Origin: Mycolicibacterium moriokaense
GTDB lineage: Bacteria > Actinomycetota > Actinomycetes > Mycobacteriales > Mycobacteriaceae
Direction of reading: 5' to 3'
NCBI RefSeq assembly: GCF_010726085.1
Contig: NZ_AP022560.1
Coordinates: forward strand, 5,208,001 to 5,272,000
Length of the DNA stretch: 64,000 bases
The position numbers were made by a program, and so were the translations under genes. Of this stretch, positions 8,217 to 21,606 are shown one piece after another. Position 1 is the stretch's first letter. Each line of letters begins with the position of its first letter. Below the pieces are notes generated by a model. It saw nothing but the letters and a program-made list of their open reading frames with translations, made no database searches and was not told the DNA's origin.

Positions 8217-9380
8217 TTACTTGAGCAGTGCGCGGGACATCACCACGCGCTGAATCTGATTGGTGCCCTCGTAGATCTGGGTGATCTTGGCGTCGCGCAT
8301 GAACCGCTCGACGGGGAAGTCCACGGTGTAGCCGTAGCCGCCGAACAGCTGCACGGCGTTGGTGGTGACCTCCATCGCCACATCGGAGGCGAAGCACTTC
8401 GACGCCGAGGAGATGAAGCCGAGATCGGGCTCGCCGCGCTCGGCACGCGCCGCCGCGGTGTAGACCATCAGGCGGGCCGCCTCGACCTTCATCGCCATGT
8501 CGGCGAGCATGAACTGCACCGCCTGGAAGTCGGCGATGCGTTGCCGGAACTGCTTGCGCTCCTTGGTGTATGCGATCGACGCTTCCAGCGCGCCCTGGGC
8601 GATACCGACGGCCTGCGCACCGATGGTCGGGCGGGTGTGATCCAGCGTGGCCAGCGCGGTCTTGAAGCCGGTGCCCTCGTCACCGATGATCCGATCGCCC
8701 GGGATACGGCAGTCCTCGAAGTACAACTCGGTGGTCGGCGAGCCCTTGATGCCCATCTTGCGTTCCTTGGCGCCGACTTTGAACCCCGGATCGTCCTTGT
8801 GCACGATGAACGCCGAGATGCCGTTGGCGCCCTTGTCCGGATCGGTCACCGCCATGACGGTGTACCAGGTGGAGTGCCCGCCGTTGGAGATCCAGCACTT
8901 CGCGCCGTTGAGCACCCAGTCGTCGCCGTCGCGGCGGGCGCGGGTGCGCATTGCTGCCGCGTCGCTGCCCGCCTCACGCTCAGACAGCGCATACGACGCC
9001 ACCGCTTCGCCCGCGGCGATGCTCGGCAACACCTGCTTCTTGAGTTCCTCGGAGCCGCGCAGCAGCAGCCCCATGGTGCCCAGCTTGTTGCACACCGGAA
9101 TCAGCGACGACGACGCGCACACCCGCGCGACCTCCTCGATGACGATGCACGCCGCCACCGAGTCCCCACCCTGGCCGCCGTACTCCTCCGGGATGTGGAT
9201 CGCGGCCATCCCCGAGGCCGTCAGCGCCGCCAGCGCCTCATCGGTGTAACGGGCCTTCTCGTCGACGTCCGCGGCGTACGGGGCGATCTCCTTATCGCAC
9301 AGGTCGCGCATCACCGCGCGCAGCTCGCTGTGCTCGTCAGACAGCTTGAATGCGTCGAATGACGGGTTTCCGATGGCCAT
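8217..9380 (-). CDS. fadE25: Acyl-CoA dehydrogenase FadE25
   Basis: A 387-residue flavin-dependent acyl-CoA dehydrogenase that introduces the alpha,beta double bond during beta-oxidation. Family motifs include YALSEREAGSDAAAM (substrate and FAD contact), KCWISNGGHS, and the carboxy-terminal YEGTNQIQRVVMSRALL; the catalytic glutamate is the E of YEGT. Its length matches M. tuberculosis FadE25 (Rv3274c), which has the same neighbours, purE-purK. The start ATG at 9380 gives the common MAIGNPSFDAFKLSDEH terminus. A hairpin or operator-like repeat lies just upstream (9401-9427). Confidence 0.93.
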   Translation of the reverse strand: MAIGNPSFDAFKLSDEHSELRAVMRDLCDKEIAPYAADVDEKARYTDEALAALTASGMAAIHIPEEYGGQGGDSVAACIVIEEVARVCASSSLIPVCNKLGTMGLLLRGSEELKKQVLPSIAAGEAVASYALSEREAGSDAAAMRTRARRDGDDWVLNGAKCWISNGGHSTWYTVMAVTDPDKGANGISAFIVHKDDPGFKVGAKERKMGIKGSPTTELYFEDCRIPGDRIIGDEGTGFKTALATLDHTRPTIGAQAVGIAQGALEASIAYTKERKQFRQRIADFQAVQFMLADMAMKVEAARLMVYTAAARAERGEPDLGFISSASKCFASDVAMEVTTNAVQLFGGYGYTVDFPVERFMRDAKITQIYEGTNQIQRVVMSRALLK

Positions 9381-9400
9381 GCCAACTCCTTGCTACTCGC

Positions 9401-9427
9401 CGGTAACTTTACGCTTCGGCGTTACCG
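9401..9427. promoter_or_regulatory. Inverted repeat upstream of fadE25
   Basis: CGGTAAC at 9401-9407 and GTTACCG at 9421-9427 form a perfect 7-bp inverted repeat around 13 nt. An alternative inner stem CGC-TTCG-GCG (9412-9421) shares the right arm. It lies in the 62-bp gap between purE and fadE25, 21 bp upstream of the fadE25 ATG. It could be a fadE25 operator or a terminator for purK-purE. Confidence 0.45.
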
Positions 9428-9442
9428 ATCCGATCGGCAGAT

Positions 9443-9955
9443 CTACTGCCCGAGCAACCGTTCACGCAGTGCCGCGTCCTTCTCCAGCACCATGTCGGCC
9501 AGCCCACTTTGGAAATTCTCGACCCTCTTGCGCAGCGCGACGTCCGACGACCCGAGGATTCGCACGGCCAGCAGGCCGGCGTTGCGCGCACCGCCTATCG
9601 ACACCGTCGCCACCGGCACACCCGCGGGCATCTGCACGATCGACAACAACGAGTCCAGGCCGTCGAGCTTGGCCAGCGGCACCGGCACGCCGATCACGGG
9701 CAGCGGAGTCGCCGACGCCACCATGCCGGGCAGATGCGCGGCCCCGCCGGCGCCGGCGATGATCACCTCGATACCGCGCGCCGCCGCTCCCTTGGCGTAC
9801 TCGAGCATGCGGTCCGGCGTGCGATGCGCCGACACGACCCCGACCTCGAACGGCACATCGAACTCGGCGAGCGCGTGCGCTGCGTCCTCCATCACCGACC
9901 AGTCGCTGTCACTGCCCATGATCACGCCGACGCGCGGCTTCGGCGAATCAGTCAT
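9443..9955 (-). CDS. purE: N5-carboxyaminoimidazole ribonucleotide mutase
   Basis: A 170-residue PurE, which moves the carboxyl group of N5-CAIR to C4 in purine synthesis. The class I signature [13 protein letters not shown] is near the amino terminus, followed by SAHRTPDRM with the catalytic histidine, and [11 protein letters not shown]. The ATG at 9955 was preferred over an upstream frame because it lies just inside the end of purK (8-nt overlap) and gives [15 protein letters not shown]. It acts directly after PurK, whose gene it overlaps, so the two steps are coupled. Confidence 0.95.
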   Translation of the reverse strand: MTDSPKPRVGVIMGSDSDWSVMEDAAHALAEFDVPFEVGVVSAHRTPDRMLEYAKGAAARGIEVIIAGAGGAAHLPGMVASATPLPVIGVPVPLAKLDGLDSLLSIVQMPAGVPVATVSIGGARNAGLLAVRILGSSDVALRKRVENFQSGLADMVLEKDAALRERLLGQ

Positions 9956-11168
9956 GCGAGCTCCATCCGTCCGTCCATTCGGCGTGCGACAACCAGTGTG
10001 CGGCCCGCACCGCGCGTTCCCGAACCTCCGCGACGTAGTCGGCGTCATCCGGTGAGCCGCCCGGCGCGCCGAGCACGTTGACGTGGCCGATCTTGCGGCC
10101 GGGCCGTTCGCCCTTGCCGTACAGCTGCACCTTGGCCTCGGGCATCCTGCCGAACAGATGATGCAGCCGCTCGTCCATGCTCATCTTCGGAATCTCTTGC
10201 GCACCAAGCACATTCGCCATGACGGTGACGGGCGCGATAGGCGCCGTGTCTCCCAGCGGATAGTCGAGCACCGCACGCAGGTGCTGCTCGAACTGACTGG
10301 TGCGCGCACCGTCGATCGTCCAGTGGCCCGAATTGTGCGGCCGCATCGCCAGCTCGTTGACCATCAGACCGCCGTCGACGGTTTCGAACAGTTCGACCGC
10401 CAGGACCCCGACCACACCGAGTTCGTCGGCCAGCCGCAACGCCAACCCCGCTGCGGCGCCGGCAAGGTCGTCATCCAGATCGGGAGCCGGCGCGAAGACC
10501 TCCACACAGATGCCGTCGCGCTGCACGGTCTCCACCACCGGCCACGCCGCGCCCTGGCCGAACGGCGACCGCGCCACCAACGCGGCCAGTTCGCGGCGCA
10601 TCGCCACCTTCTCCTCGATGAGGACCTCGACACCGGCGGCCAGATACTCAGCGGCCACCTCGCGGGCATGGGCGATGTCGCGCGCCAGCGTCACGCCGCG
10701 TCCGTCATAGCCACCGCGCACGGCCTTCACCACCAGCGCCGCATCAGAGCCCGCCGCGAAGTCGTCCACGTCAGACGCGGCCGTCACCTCCGCGAAGCGC
10801 GGCACCGGCGCCCCGAGGGCCTCCAGTCGGCGCCGCATCACCAGCTTGTCCTGGGCGTGGATCAGCGCCGACGGCGGCGGCGCGACGTTAACGCCTTCGG
10901 CGATCAACTTCTCGAGCATCTCGGTCGGCACGTGTTCGTGGTCGAACGTGAGCACGTCCGCGCCGTCCGCCGCGCGTCGCAGTGCGTCGAGATCGTCGTG
11001 CGATCCGATCACCACATCCGGGGTCACCTGCGCCGCCGGATCCTGCGGTGTGACGGCCAGCACACGCAGCGTCTGGCCAAGCGCGATCGCGGCCTGCTGG
11101 GTCATCCTGGCCAGCTGTCCGCCGCCGATCATGGTCACCACGGGGGGCGAGGTCGAGTTGCGTGGCAC
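9948..11168 (-). CDS. purK: N5-carboxyaminoimidazole ribonucleotide synthase
   Basis: A 406-residue ATP-grasp enzyme that makes N5-CAIR from AIR, bicarbonate and ATP. The amino-terminal IGGGQLARM is the family signature. ATP-grasp features follow: [13 protein letters not shown] (ATP lysine and glycine loop) and [19 protein letters not shown] at the substrate and metal site. The GTG at 11168 gives 12 residues before the signature; no better start lies upstream. It is the first gene of purK-purE and is divergent from the GtrA gene across a 93-bp region. Confidence 0.94.
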   Translation of the reverse strand: MPRNSTSPPVVTMIGGGQLARMTQQAAIALGQTLRVLAVTPQDPAAQVTPDVVIGSHDDLDALRRAADGADVLTFDHEHVPTEMLEKLIAEGVNVAPPPSALIHAQDKLVMRRRLEALGAPVPRFAEVTAASDVDDFAAGSDAALVVKAVRGGYDGRGVTLARDIAHAREVAAEYLAAGVEVLIEEKVAMRRELAALVARSPFGQGAAWPVVETVQRDGICVEVFAPAPDLDDDLAGAAAGLALRLADELGVVGVLAVELFETVDGGLMVNELAMRPHNSGHWTIDGARTSQFEQHLRAVLDYPLGDTAPIAPVTVMANVLGAQEIPKMSMDERLHHLFGRMPEAKVQLYGKGERPGRKIGHVNVLGAPGGSPDDADYVAEVRERAVRAAHWLSHAEWTDGWSSHD

Positions 11169-11247
11169 GTGCCTATGTTGTCATGCGATCAGCCCCGCGT
11201 TTACCGACGGTGACCTGCTGGGGTACGCGTGAGGTGGCCATTTTCCG

Positions 11248-11253
11248 TACACT
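11248..11253 (+). promoter_or_regulatory. -10 element of the GtrA gene, leaderless start
   Basis: TACACT, eight bases before the GTG at 11262. It supports that GTG over the in-frame GTG at 11229, which would lie upstream of the promoter. Confidence 0.5.
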
Positions 11254-11261
11254 GCCCTGTT

Positions 11262-11942
11262 GTGTCCTTCACCGATGCCACGATCGCGCGCCTACCGCGC
11301 CCGATCCGGCCGTACTTCGAACGGCACCACGAGCTGATCAAGTTCGCGATCGTCGGCGCCACCACCTTCGTCATCGACTCAGCGGTCTTCTTCACGCTGA
11401 AGCTCACGGTGCTGGAGCCCAAGCCTGTGACGGCGAAAATCATCGCCGGTGTGGTCGCGGTGATCGCGTCCTACATCCTCAACCGCGAATGGAGCTTCCG
11501 CGACCGCGGCGGGCGGGAACGCCACCACGAAGCGTTGATGTTCTTCGCGTTCAGCGGCGTCGGCGTGCTGCTCTCGATGGCCCCGCTGTGGTTCTCGAGC
11601 TATGTGCTGATGCTGCGTGTCCCCGAGGTCAGCCTGATGGTCGAGAACATCGCCGACTTCATCGCCGCGTACATCGTCGGCAACCTGCTGCAGATGGCGT
11701 TCCGCTTCTGGGCGTTCCGGCGCTGGGTGTTCCCCGACGAGTTCGGCCGCAACCCGGACAAGGCGCTGGAGGCCACGCTCACCGACGGCGGCATCGCCGA
11801 GACGATGGAAGATGTGCGCGACGCGGCGCTGCACCGCATCGACGCCGAGGGAAACGTGACGCCGCTACGCAGGCCGGCCCGGCGCACGCGGCTCGATCAG
11901 CTCGGCGACTCCTCAGAGCCCAGGGTGTCGAAGACTTCGTGA
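11262..11942 (+). CDS. GtrA family membrane protein
   Basis: A 226-residue GtrA-type protein with four predicted membrane helices (starting at about residues 28, 55, 92 and 132). GtrA proteins help move polyprenyl-linked sugars across the membrane or assist glycosyltransferases. The signature KFAIVGATTFVIDSAVFF opens the domain, and NREWSFR and FRFWAFRRWVF close the two helical pairs. A soluble tail of about 70 residues follows. The homologue is Rv3277. The GTG at 11262 is favoured by the -10 element at 11248. The last 46 bases overlap the end of the converging PH-domain gene. Confidence 0.85.
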   Translation: MSFTDATIARLPRPIRPYFERHHELIKFAIVGATTFVIDSAVFFTLKLTVLEPKPVTAKIIAGVVAVIASYILNREWSFRDRGGRERHHEALMFFAFSGVGVLLSMAPLWFSSYVLMLRVPEVSLMVENIADFIAAYIVGNLLQMAFRFWAFRRWVFPDEFGRNPDKALEATLTDGGIAETMEDVRDAALHRIDAEGNVTPLRRPARRTRLDQLGDSSEPRVSKTS

Positions 11943-12415
11943 TACAGCAGCGAGTGGACCTGTTCCACTTGCGGGATATCCATGAACTCCAGCGGATCAT
12001 GCGACGCTGACTCGACGATCAGCGTGCCGGTGCGCAGTATGCGATCGACTACGCCGTGGCGGAACTCGACGCTGTTGATCCGCGCGAGTGGGATGTCGAT
12101 ACCCGAACGGGTCAGCAGACCGTGCCGGAACATCACCCGCCGGTCGGTGATGACGAAATGCGTTGTCCACCAATTGAGGAACGGCCACAACGTCAGCCAG
12201 CCGACGATGACGAGCCAAACCACGCCGATGACGATCATCACAACGTTGCGCGCCGTTTGATCCCAGTTGGTGGTATTGACGTAGCCGGCGCCGAACGCCG
12301 CAATCGCGGTGACCACCAACAGGATCAGGATCGGACCGATCAGGCGCTTCCAGTGCGGGTGGCGGTGCAGTACCACGTGCTCGCCCGCGGCCAGCACTTT
12401 TTCCGGGTATCCCAT
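11897..12415 (-). CDS. PH-domain (bPH2) membrane protein
   Basis: A 172-residue protein with two membrane helices (about residues 24-45 and 60-82) followed by a bacterial pleckstrin-homology-like domain: FVITDRRVMFRHGLLTRSGIDIPLARINSVEF is the typical bPH2 pattern (quoted in part, residues about 91-122). Function is unknown; the family is often membrane-associated. It matches Rv3278c in position. It lies 21 bp after birA on the same strand and may be cotranscribed. Its 3' end runs antisense to the last 46 bases of the GtrA gene. Confidence 0.82.
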   Translation of the reverse strand: MGYPEKVLAAGEHVVLHRHPHWKRLIGPILILLVVTAIAAFGAGYVNTTNWDQTARNVVMIVIGVVWLVIVGWLTLWPFLNWWTTHFVITDRRVMFRHGLLTRSGIDIPLARINSVEFRHGVVDRILRTGTLIVESASHDPLEFMDIPQVEQVHSLLYHEVFDTLGSEESPS

Positions 12416-12436
12416 GGTGATGAACCCTATGGCGTG

Positions 12437-13243
12437 TCAGCCGTCCGCGGGTCGCAAGTGGACGATGTCGCCTGCGGCGACCGTCGTGGTCCGCCCGTCG
12501 GTGTCGATCGACAGTCGGCCCTGGTCGTCGACGTCGCGCGCGATCCCGATGACCTCCTGATCGCCGGGCAGGATCGCGCGTACCGGCATCCCGAGGGTCA
12601 GGCTGCGGGCGCGGTAGTCGGCGATCAGTTCGGGGTCGACGCCACCGGAGCGCTGCCATGCGTCGACGCGACGGCCCAACTGGCTCAACAACTCGACCAC
12701 CAGCCGTTGGCGATCCGGGGCGGCCACCCCGAGGTCGGTGAGAGAGGTGACGCCGGCGACGCCCACTTCGTCACCGGTCAGCGAGATGTTCAGTCCGATG
12801 CCGACGACGACCACCCGCTGCTCCGCGGCCACCTCGGCGAGAATGCCTGCGAGCTTGCCGTCACCCACCAGCACGTCGTTGGGCCACTTCAGGCCGGCGT
12901 CCACGCCGAGTGGACGGACGGTGTCGACGATGGCCACGCCGGTGGCCAGCGGGAGCCAGCCCCAGGCGTCGGTGGGCACCCCGGCGGTGTCGATGGCCAC
13001 CGACATCGTGATCTGCGCATACTTGGCGGCCGACCAGCTGCGGCCCTGCCTGCCCCGGCCGGCAGTCTGGTGCTCGGCGATCAGAACGGCACCGCCGATC
13101 GGGGCCCCGCTGTTGGCCCGCGCTATCAGGTCGGAGTTGGTGGATCCGGTTTCGTCGACCACCTCCACGGATCGCCATACCGGGCCGCCGAGGACGTCGG
13201 CGCGTAAGGCGGCCTCGTCGAGCGGAGCGCGCACTACCGTCAT
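12437..13243 (-). CDS. birA: Biotin-[acetyl-CoA-carboxylase] ligase
   Basis: A 268-residue biotin protein ligase. The adenylate-binding loop is GRGRQGR (about residues 82-88), preceded by TGSTNSDL, and KWPNDV carries the catalytic lysine. There is no amino-terminal helix-turn-helix, so unlike the E. coli protein it should be only a ligase and not a repressor. Its main substrate is the biotin carrier domain of AccA3, encoded about 4 kb away. It is divergent from accD5, so the ligase and part of the carboxylase share the 96-bp regulatory region. Confidence 0.93.
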   Translation of the reverse strand: MTVVRAPLDEAALRADVLGGPVWRSVEVVDETGSTNSDLIARANSGAPIGGAVLIAEHQTAGRGRQGRSWSAAKYAQITMSVAIDTAGVPTDAWGWLPLATGVAIVDTVRPLGVDAGLKWPNDVLVGDGKLAGILAEVAAEQRVVVVGIGLNISLTGDEVGVAGVTSLTDLGVAAPDRQRLVVELLSQLGRRVDAWQRSGGVDPELIADYRARSLTLGMPVRAILPGDQEVIGIARDVDDQGRLSIDTDGRTTTVAAGDIVHLRPADG

Positions 13244-13261
13244 CGCTCAAACCCTAGGTGA

Positions 13262-15299
<2,038 letters not shown>

Positions 15300-15303
<4 letters not shown>

Positions 15304-15941
15304 CGCGCTTTGTCCTCGCATCGGCATCACCTGGCCGCCGTAAAGTGTTGCGCCAGGCTGGAATTGATCCACTAGTCATCGTGTCCGGTGTCGACGAGGA
15401 CGCCGTGATGGCGACCCTGGATCCGTCGGCCACGCCGACCGAGGTCACCACTGCCCTTGCGTTAGCCAAGGCCGAAGCCGTCGTCAGCCTTCTCGATGCC
15501 GCGGTCGCCGCGGATTGCGTTGTCATCGGCTGTGATTCGATGCTGTACCGCGACGGTCAACTGCGCGGCAAGCCGGCCACCGCCGACGACGCCCGACTGG
15601 CGTGGCAGGAGATGGCGGGCACGTCCGGTGAGCTCTACACCGGGCACAGCGTGATTCGCTTGCAAGACAACGACATAACGTGGCGCGCCGCCGACGCCAC
15701 CGTCACCACGGTGACGTTCGGACATCCCTCGTCCGCTGATCTCGATGCCTATGTCCGCAGTGGCGAGCCAATGGCAGTGGCGGGTGGATTCACCCTCGAC
15801 GGCCTGGGTGGTTGGTTCGTCGACGCTGTCGACGGCGATCCGTCGTCGGTGATCGGCATCGGCCTGCCGCTGATCCGGCGACTGCTCGACGCGAAAGGCA
15901 TGTCGGTCGCCGACCTCTGGTCCGCGAATCCGGTCACCTAG
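15300..15941 (+). CDS. maf: Maf family nucleotide pyrophosphatase
   Basis: A 213-residue Maf/YhdE-like house-cleaning enzyme that hydrolyses non-canonical or excess nucleoside triphosphates to monophosphates. [14 protein letters not shown] at the start is the Maf signature with the SxSPRR-like phosphate loop, and [12 protein letters not shown] carries the catalytic aspartate region. GYxxxSV-like KxTY features are replaced by [10 protein letters not shown]. The ATG at 15300 overlaps the accE5 stop (ATGA); the longer open frame upstream only shadows accE5. It is cotranscribed with accD5-accE5, as Rv3282 is. Confidence 0.9.
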
Positions 15942-16046
15942 TCCGCGCCGAGCGTGCGCCCACGGCGAAGCACGGCCGGGTTTCTCGCGGTGAGCGCACA
16001 TTCGGCGCCCGACACGACTCGCGGAACGCGGCTTGTACTGGCTGAG

Positions 16047-16052
16047 TAGGCT
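16047..16052 (+). promoter_or_regulatory. -10 element of sseA, leaderless start
   Basis: TAGGCT, seven bases before the GTG at 16060. It rules against the in-frame TTG at 16033, which would lie upstream of the promoter. Confidence 0.5.
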
Positions 16053-16059
16053 CCCTGTT

Positions 16060-16943
<884 letters not shown>

Positions 16944-16947
<4 letters not shown>

Positions 16948-17354
16948 GCATGCCCGCCGCCCTCGCCGAGGTGGTCTCCGAGTTCAAGGAGATGCAGGGG
17001 CAGGACAAGCTGGCTCTGCTGCTGGAGTTCGCCGGCGAGCTGCCTCCCCTGCCCGCGGATCTCGAAGAGGCGGCGATGGAACCGGTCCCGGAATGCCAGT
17101 CGCCGCTGTTTCTTCACGTCGACGCCGGCGACCGCGACCACGTCCGGCTGTACTTCAGCGCACCCGCGGAAGCGCCGACCACGCGGGGTTTCGCCGCCAT
17201 CCTCGCGGCGGGGCTCGACGATCAACCGGCCGACGACATCCTGGCGGTGCCCGACGACTTCTACAGCGATCTCGGGCTCGCCGCCTTGATCAGCCCGCTG
17301 CGGCTGCGCGGCATGTCAGCGATGCTGGCGCGCATCAAGCGGCATCTGCGCTGA
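16944..17354 (+). CDS. SufE family sulfur acceptor protein
   Basis: A 136-residue SufE-fold protein. SufE proteins accept persulfide sulfur from a desulfurase or related enzyme on a conserved cysteine; here it lies in [11 protein letters not shown] (about residue 46). The end, [19 protein letters not shown], is the usual SufE carboxy terminus. The GTG at 16944 overlaps the sseA stop, with an ATG two codons later as an alternative. Coupling to sseA suggests that sulfur passes between them; this is inferred from context. It matches Rv3284. A 125-bp AT-rich region with repeats separates it from accA3. Confidence 0.87.
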
Positions 17355-17414
17355 GATCGGCGCCACACTGTGAACCGGTTAGGGGCACCGCGTCATCAGC
17401 AGCCCAGCGGAGTC

Positions 17415-19277
<1,863 letters not shown>

Positions 19278-19279
<2 letters not shown>

Positions 19280-19326
19280 TTTGTGTGCGTTGAGGATCGC
19301 TCAGCGCTCCCGAACGCACACAAATC
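19278..19326. terminator. Inverted repeat between convergent genes
   Basis: A perfect 14-bp inverted repeat, GATTTGTGTGCGTT at 19278-19291 and AACGCACACAAATC at 19313-19326, has a 21-nt loop. It starts inside the accA3 TGA and ends four bases before the stop of the next, opposing gene. Stem sequence differs from the repeat at 1518-1566, but the outer GATTT/AAATC and the placement are the same, and both loops contain CGCTCAGCG. Confidence 0.6.
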
Positions 19327-19330
19327 GCCG

Positions 19331-20029
19331 TCAGTCGACCGTCACGAGACTGTTGCGCTGCAGCGGCGTGCCGAAGTATTCGGCATCGGAGTCGACGACG
19401 ACGGTCTTCGTGTCGTCGCCTTGCCGGGCCAGTGACTCGTTCGCCATCTGCTCGAACGAAATCTTCTCGGGCCCACCGATATTCACGATGCCGTTGAGCG
19501 GCCGTGAGACGGCGGCGAGCGCGACCTCGGAGGCGACGCGGTCAGCCGCGATGGGCTGGATCAGCGCGTCGGGGACGCGCACCTCGTCGCCGACCGTCAA
19601 CGATCCGGTGATGGCGTCGGTGAACTCGGCGAACTGCGTCGCACGCACGATCGTGTACGGCAGGCCGGACTCGATGAGCAACTTCTCCTGGGCCACCTTG
19701 GCGCGCATGTAGCCGCTGTGCGGCAGACCATCCACCCCGACGATCGACAGCACAACGTAGTGGCCGACGGCCCCGTTCTTCGCGGCGGCAACGATATTCG
19801 TGGTCGCCGTGGTGAAGAAGTCCAATACGGGGCCGTCCTCGAACGACGGGGAATTCGTGACGTCGACGAGCGCGTTGGCGGCCGTCAGCGCCTCACCGAG
19901 CCCCTCACCGGTGAGTACGTCGACACCTGTACTGCGGGCTGCGGCGACCACTTCGTGTCCGTCGGCCGCCAACAGCCCGACTACCTTGGTGCCGATCAGC
20001 CCACTGGCACCGATCACTGTGATCTTCAT
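19331..20029 (-). CDS. NmrA-like NAD(P)-binding protein
   Basis: A 232-residue atypical short-chain dehydrogenase of the NmrA/SDR_a5 type. The amino terminus is the nucleotide-binding GASGLIGTKV (GxxGxxG, residues 7-14), and the middle has VVLSIVGVD and YMRAKVAQEKL, which resembles the SDR YxxxK pattern. Such proteins are NAD(P)H-dependent reductases or redox sensors; the substrate is unknown. Start MKITVIG at 20029. It is divergent from a small gene at 20053 across only 23 bp, and converges on accA3. Confidence 0.82.
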   Translation of the reverse strand: MKITVIGASGLIGTKVVGLLAADGHEVVAAARSTGVDVLTGEGLGEALTAANALVDVTNSPSFEDGPVLDFFTTATTNIVAAAKNGAVGHYVVLSIVGVDGLPHSGYMRAKVAQEKLLIESGLPYTIVRATQFAEFTDAITGSLTVGDEVRVPDALIQPIAADRVASEVALAAVSRPLNGIVNIGGPEKISFEQMANESLARQGDDTKTVVVDSDAEYFGTPLQRNSLVTVD

Positions 20030-20039
20030 ACGGCATGCC

Positions 20040-20045
20040 TACCAT
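20040..20045 (+). promoter_or_regulatory. -10 element, leaderless start of the small gene at 20053
   Basis: TACCAT, seven bases before the ATG at 20053. It supports that start over an upstream in-frame ATG at 20035. Confidence 0.45.
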
Positions 20046-20052
20046 CGAGGGT

Positions 20053-20382
20053 ATGGAGCCCGTGGAGATTAATGCAGGTGCCTGGTATCTGCGCGCACCG
20101 CGGGACGACGAACTGATCAACGACCGACCCGCACTCGCCTCGATGGGTGAGGCCGACCCCGACTACATCGCGCGCTGCACCGCGCAATGGGCGACCGATA
20201 CCGGCTATACGTGGGCCGTCTGTGAACCGACCACCGGCGAGATGCTCGCCGAGGTGCGGGTCGACCCGCAGGCCGCCACGTTGACCACCAGGGCGCGCGA
20301 GGGCCACGACGATGCCGCGGAGATCGCCGAGCAATCCGTTCGTCGCTTCGCGTCGGCGATGCTCGGGCTGACGATTACCTGA
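20053..20382 (+). CDS. Small conserved protein, GNAT-like amino-terminal half
   Basis: A 109-residue protein. WYLRAPRDDELINDRPAL and the later WAVCEPTTGEMLAEVRVDP resemble the first half of GNAT acetyltransferases of the RimJ type, but the acetyl-CoA binding R/QxxGxG/A segment is absent, and the protein ends where that half would begin. It may be a degenerate or single-lobed relative. Start 20053 is favoured by the -10 at 20040. The end overlaps the opposing molybdenum-cofactor-type transferase gene by 8 bp. Function unknown. Confidence 0.6.
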   Translation: MEPVEINAGAWYLRAPRDDELINDRPALASMGEADPDYIARCTAQWATDTGYTWAVCEPTTGEMLAEVRVDPQAATLTTRAREGHDDAAEIAEQSVRRFASAMLGLTIT

Positions 20383-20911
20383 CGTCGATGTCGCGGCCGG
20401 TCGCCAGGTCGGCGCACTCCACCTCGATGACGTCGCTGCGCGCGGCAAGGAAGCGTCGGGCGCCCTCGTCACCGTGCAGGCCGTCGAGCAACTCGGCCCA
20501 ATACTGATGAGCCACGACAACGGGGTGTCCGGGAACGCCGTCGTACACCGCCCTGGCCAGTCCCGAGGACGATGACTGCGCGGCAGCCAGCACCCGCCTC
20601 ACCACGTCGGCCCCGACATCGGGAGTGTCGACGGTGTGCAGCACCGCGAAGTCGGCGTCGGCCACCGACAGACCCGCGCGCAACGAGGCGGATAACCCGT
20701 CTGACCAGTCGCTTGCGACGACGGCACGCGCGGGCGCGGGCACGTCGACGATCGCGGCGCCCAACACCACGATCACGTCATCACAGCCGCCGTCGTGCAG
20801 CACAGCGACCGCGGATGTCAGCCACTCACCCTGCGCGGCAAGCACTTTCGGCATACCGAACCGCCTACCCGCACCGGCGGCGAGCAACACCCCAGCCGTC
20901 TTCGGTGACAT
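20375..20911 (-). CDS. MobA-like NTP transferase (molybdenum cofactor nucleotidyltransferase family)
   Basis: A 178-residue nucleotidyltransferase of the MobA/MocA type. The amino-terminal GVLLAAGAGRRFGMPK is the nucleotide-binding signature LAAGxxxRMGxxK with the methionine replaced by phenylalanine. HTVDTPDVGADVV holds the metal-binding aspartate, and GVPGHPVVV is the usual substrate loop. Relatives add GMP or CMP to molybdopterin. The ATG at 20911 removes an unlikely 45-residue extension. No molybdenum gene is next to it, so the exact nucleotide and acceptor are uncertain. Confidence 0.78.
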   Translation of the reverse strand: MSPKTAGVLLAAGAGRRFGMPKVLAAQGEWLTSAVAVLHDGGCDDVIVVLGAAIVDVPAPARAVVASDWSDGLSASLRAGLSVADADFAVLHTVDTPDVGADVVRRVLAAAQSSSSGLARAVYDGVPGHPVVVAHQYWAELLDGLHGDEGARRFLAARSDVIEVECADLATGRDIDVR

Positions 20912-21162
20912 GTCATCAGTGTGGTGCCGGCGGGCGGGCGATACAAGCGTTACCAGCGCTTTGACCTGCAGTTGAGTCATTCCGATTGTTAGTGGGAGCC
21001 GCAGGGCGTAGGGTTCGATACAGGTTGAGGTAACAGCCGGCTGCAAACGTCATCGACGTGCAGGGCGGATAGCACCTCCTGCGGCGAGGCTTTCAATAGC
21101 GCAGGGCCAAATTTTTGACGTGAGCCACAGTACGAATCACGTATTCACTGATGGAGTCACAC

Positions 21163-21606
21163 ATGTCCACATCGACAAATACCCGGCATCCCAAGCCGGA
21201 AACCCCGATCGATCATGCCGAAGTACACACGGCACACTTCGCGACCCGATTGCTCCCGCCGAACACCGTCGTGGTCACGGCGCAGGGCGAGATCGACGCG
21301 GCGAACTCACAGGAGTTGGTCGACTATGCGATGCGCCACGGCGCTCGCATCCAGAACCTCGTTCTCGATATGAGTGAGGTGGAATTCTTTGGCACTTCTG
21401 GCTTTTCGGCGTTGCACACGCTGAATATCCGGTGCGCGGGCGAGTCCATCAAATGGGCTTCGGTGCCAAGTGCGGCGGTGACGAAGCTGTTGGCGATCTG
21501 CGATCCCGATTCGGCCCTGCCGTTCTATGAACGCCTCGACAGCGCGCTGTCCGCGGTTGCGGACGAACCGCGGCCGTCACTCCAGCTGATCACGAAGACG
21601 CGCTAG
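21163..21606 (+). CDS. STAS-domain anti-sigma factor antagonist
   Basis: A 147-residue STAS protein. VVVTAQGEIDAANSQEL opens the domain and LDMSEVEFFGTSGFSALHTL contains the helix-cap serine (GTSGFS) that anti-sigma kinases phosphorylate in this family. It resembles the RsfB-type antagonist that frees SigF from its anti-sigma factor. Start 21163 (MSTSTNT) follows GGAG with good spacing; an ATG four codons upstream is possible. It converges on sigF and the last 30 bases of the two genes overlap. A role as local antagonist of RsbW is inferred from family and neighbourhood. Confidence 0.85.
   Translation: MSTSTNTRHPKPETPIDHAEVHTAHFATRLLPPNTVVVTAQGEIDAANSQELVDYAMRHGARIQNLVLDMSEVEFFGTSGFSALHTLNIRCAGESIKWASVPSAAVTKLLAICDPDSALPFYERLDSALSAVADEPRPSLQLITKTR

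Noticed and set aside
21025..21060. GGTTC and GAGGTAA upstream of the STAS gene as a SigF promoter
   Set aside because: The spacing is too short and the -10 does not match GGGTA.
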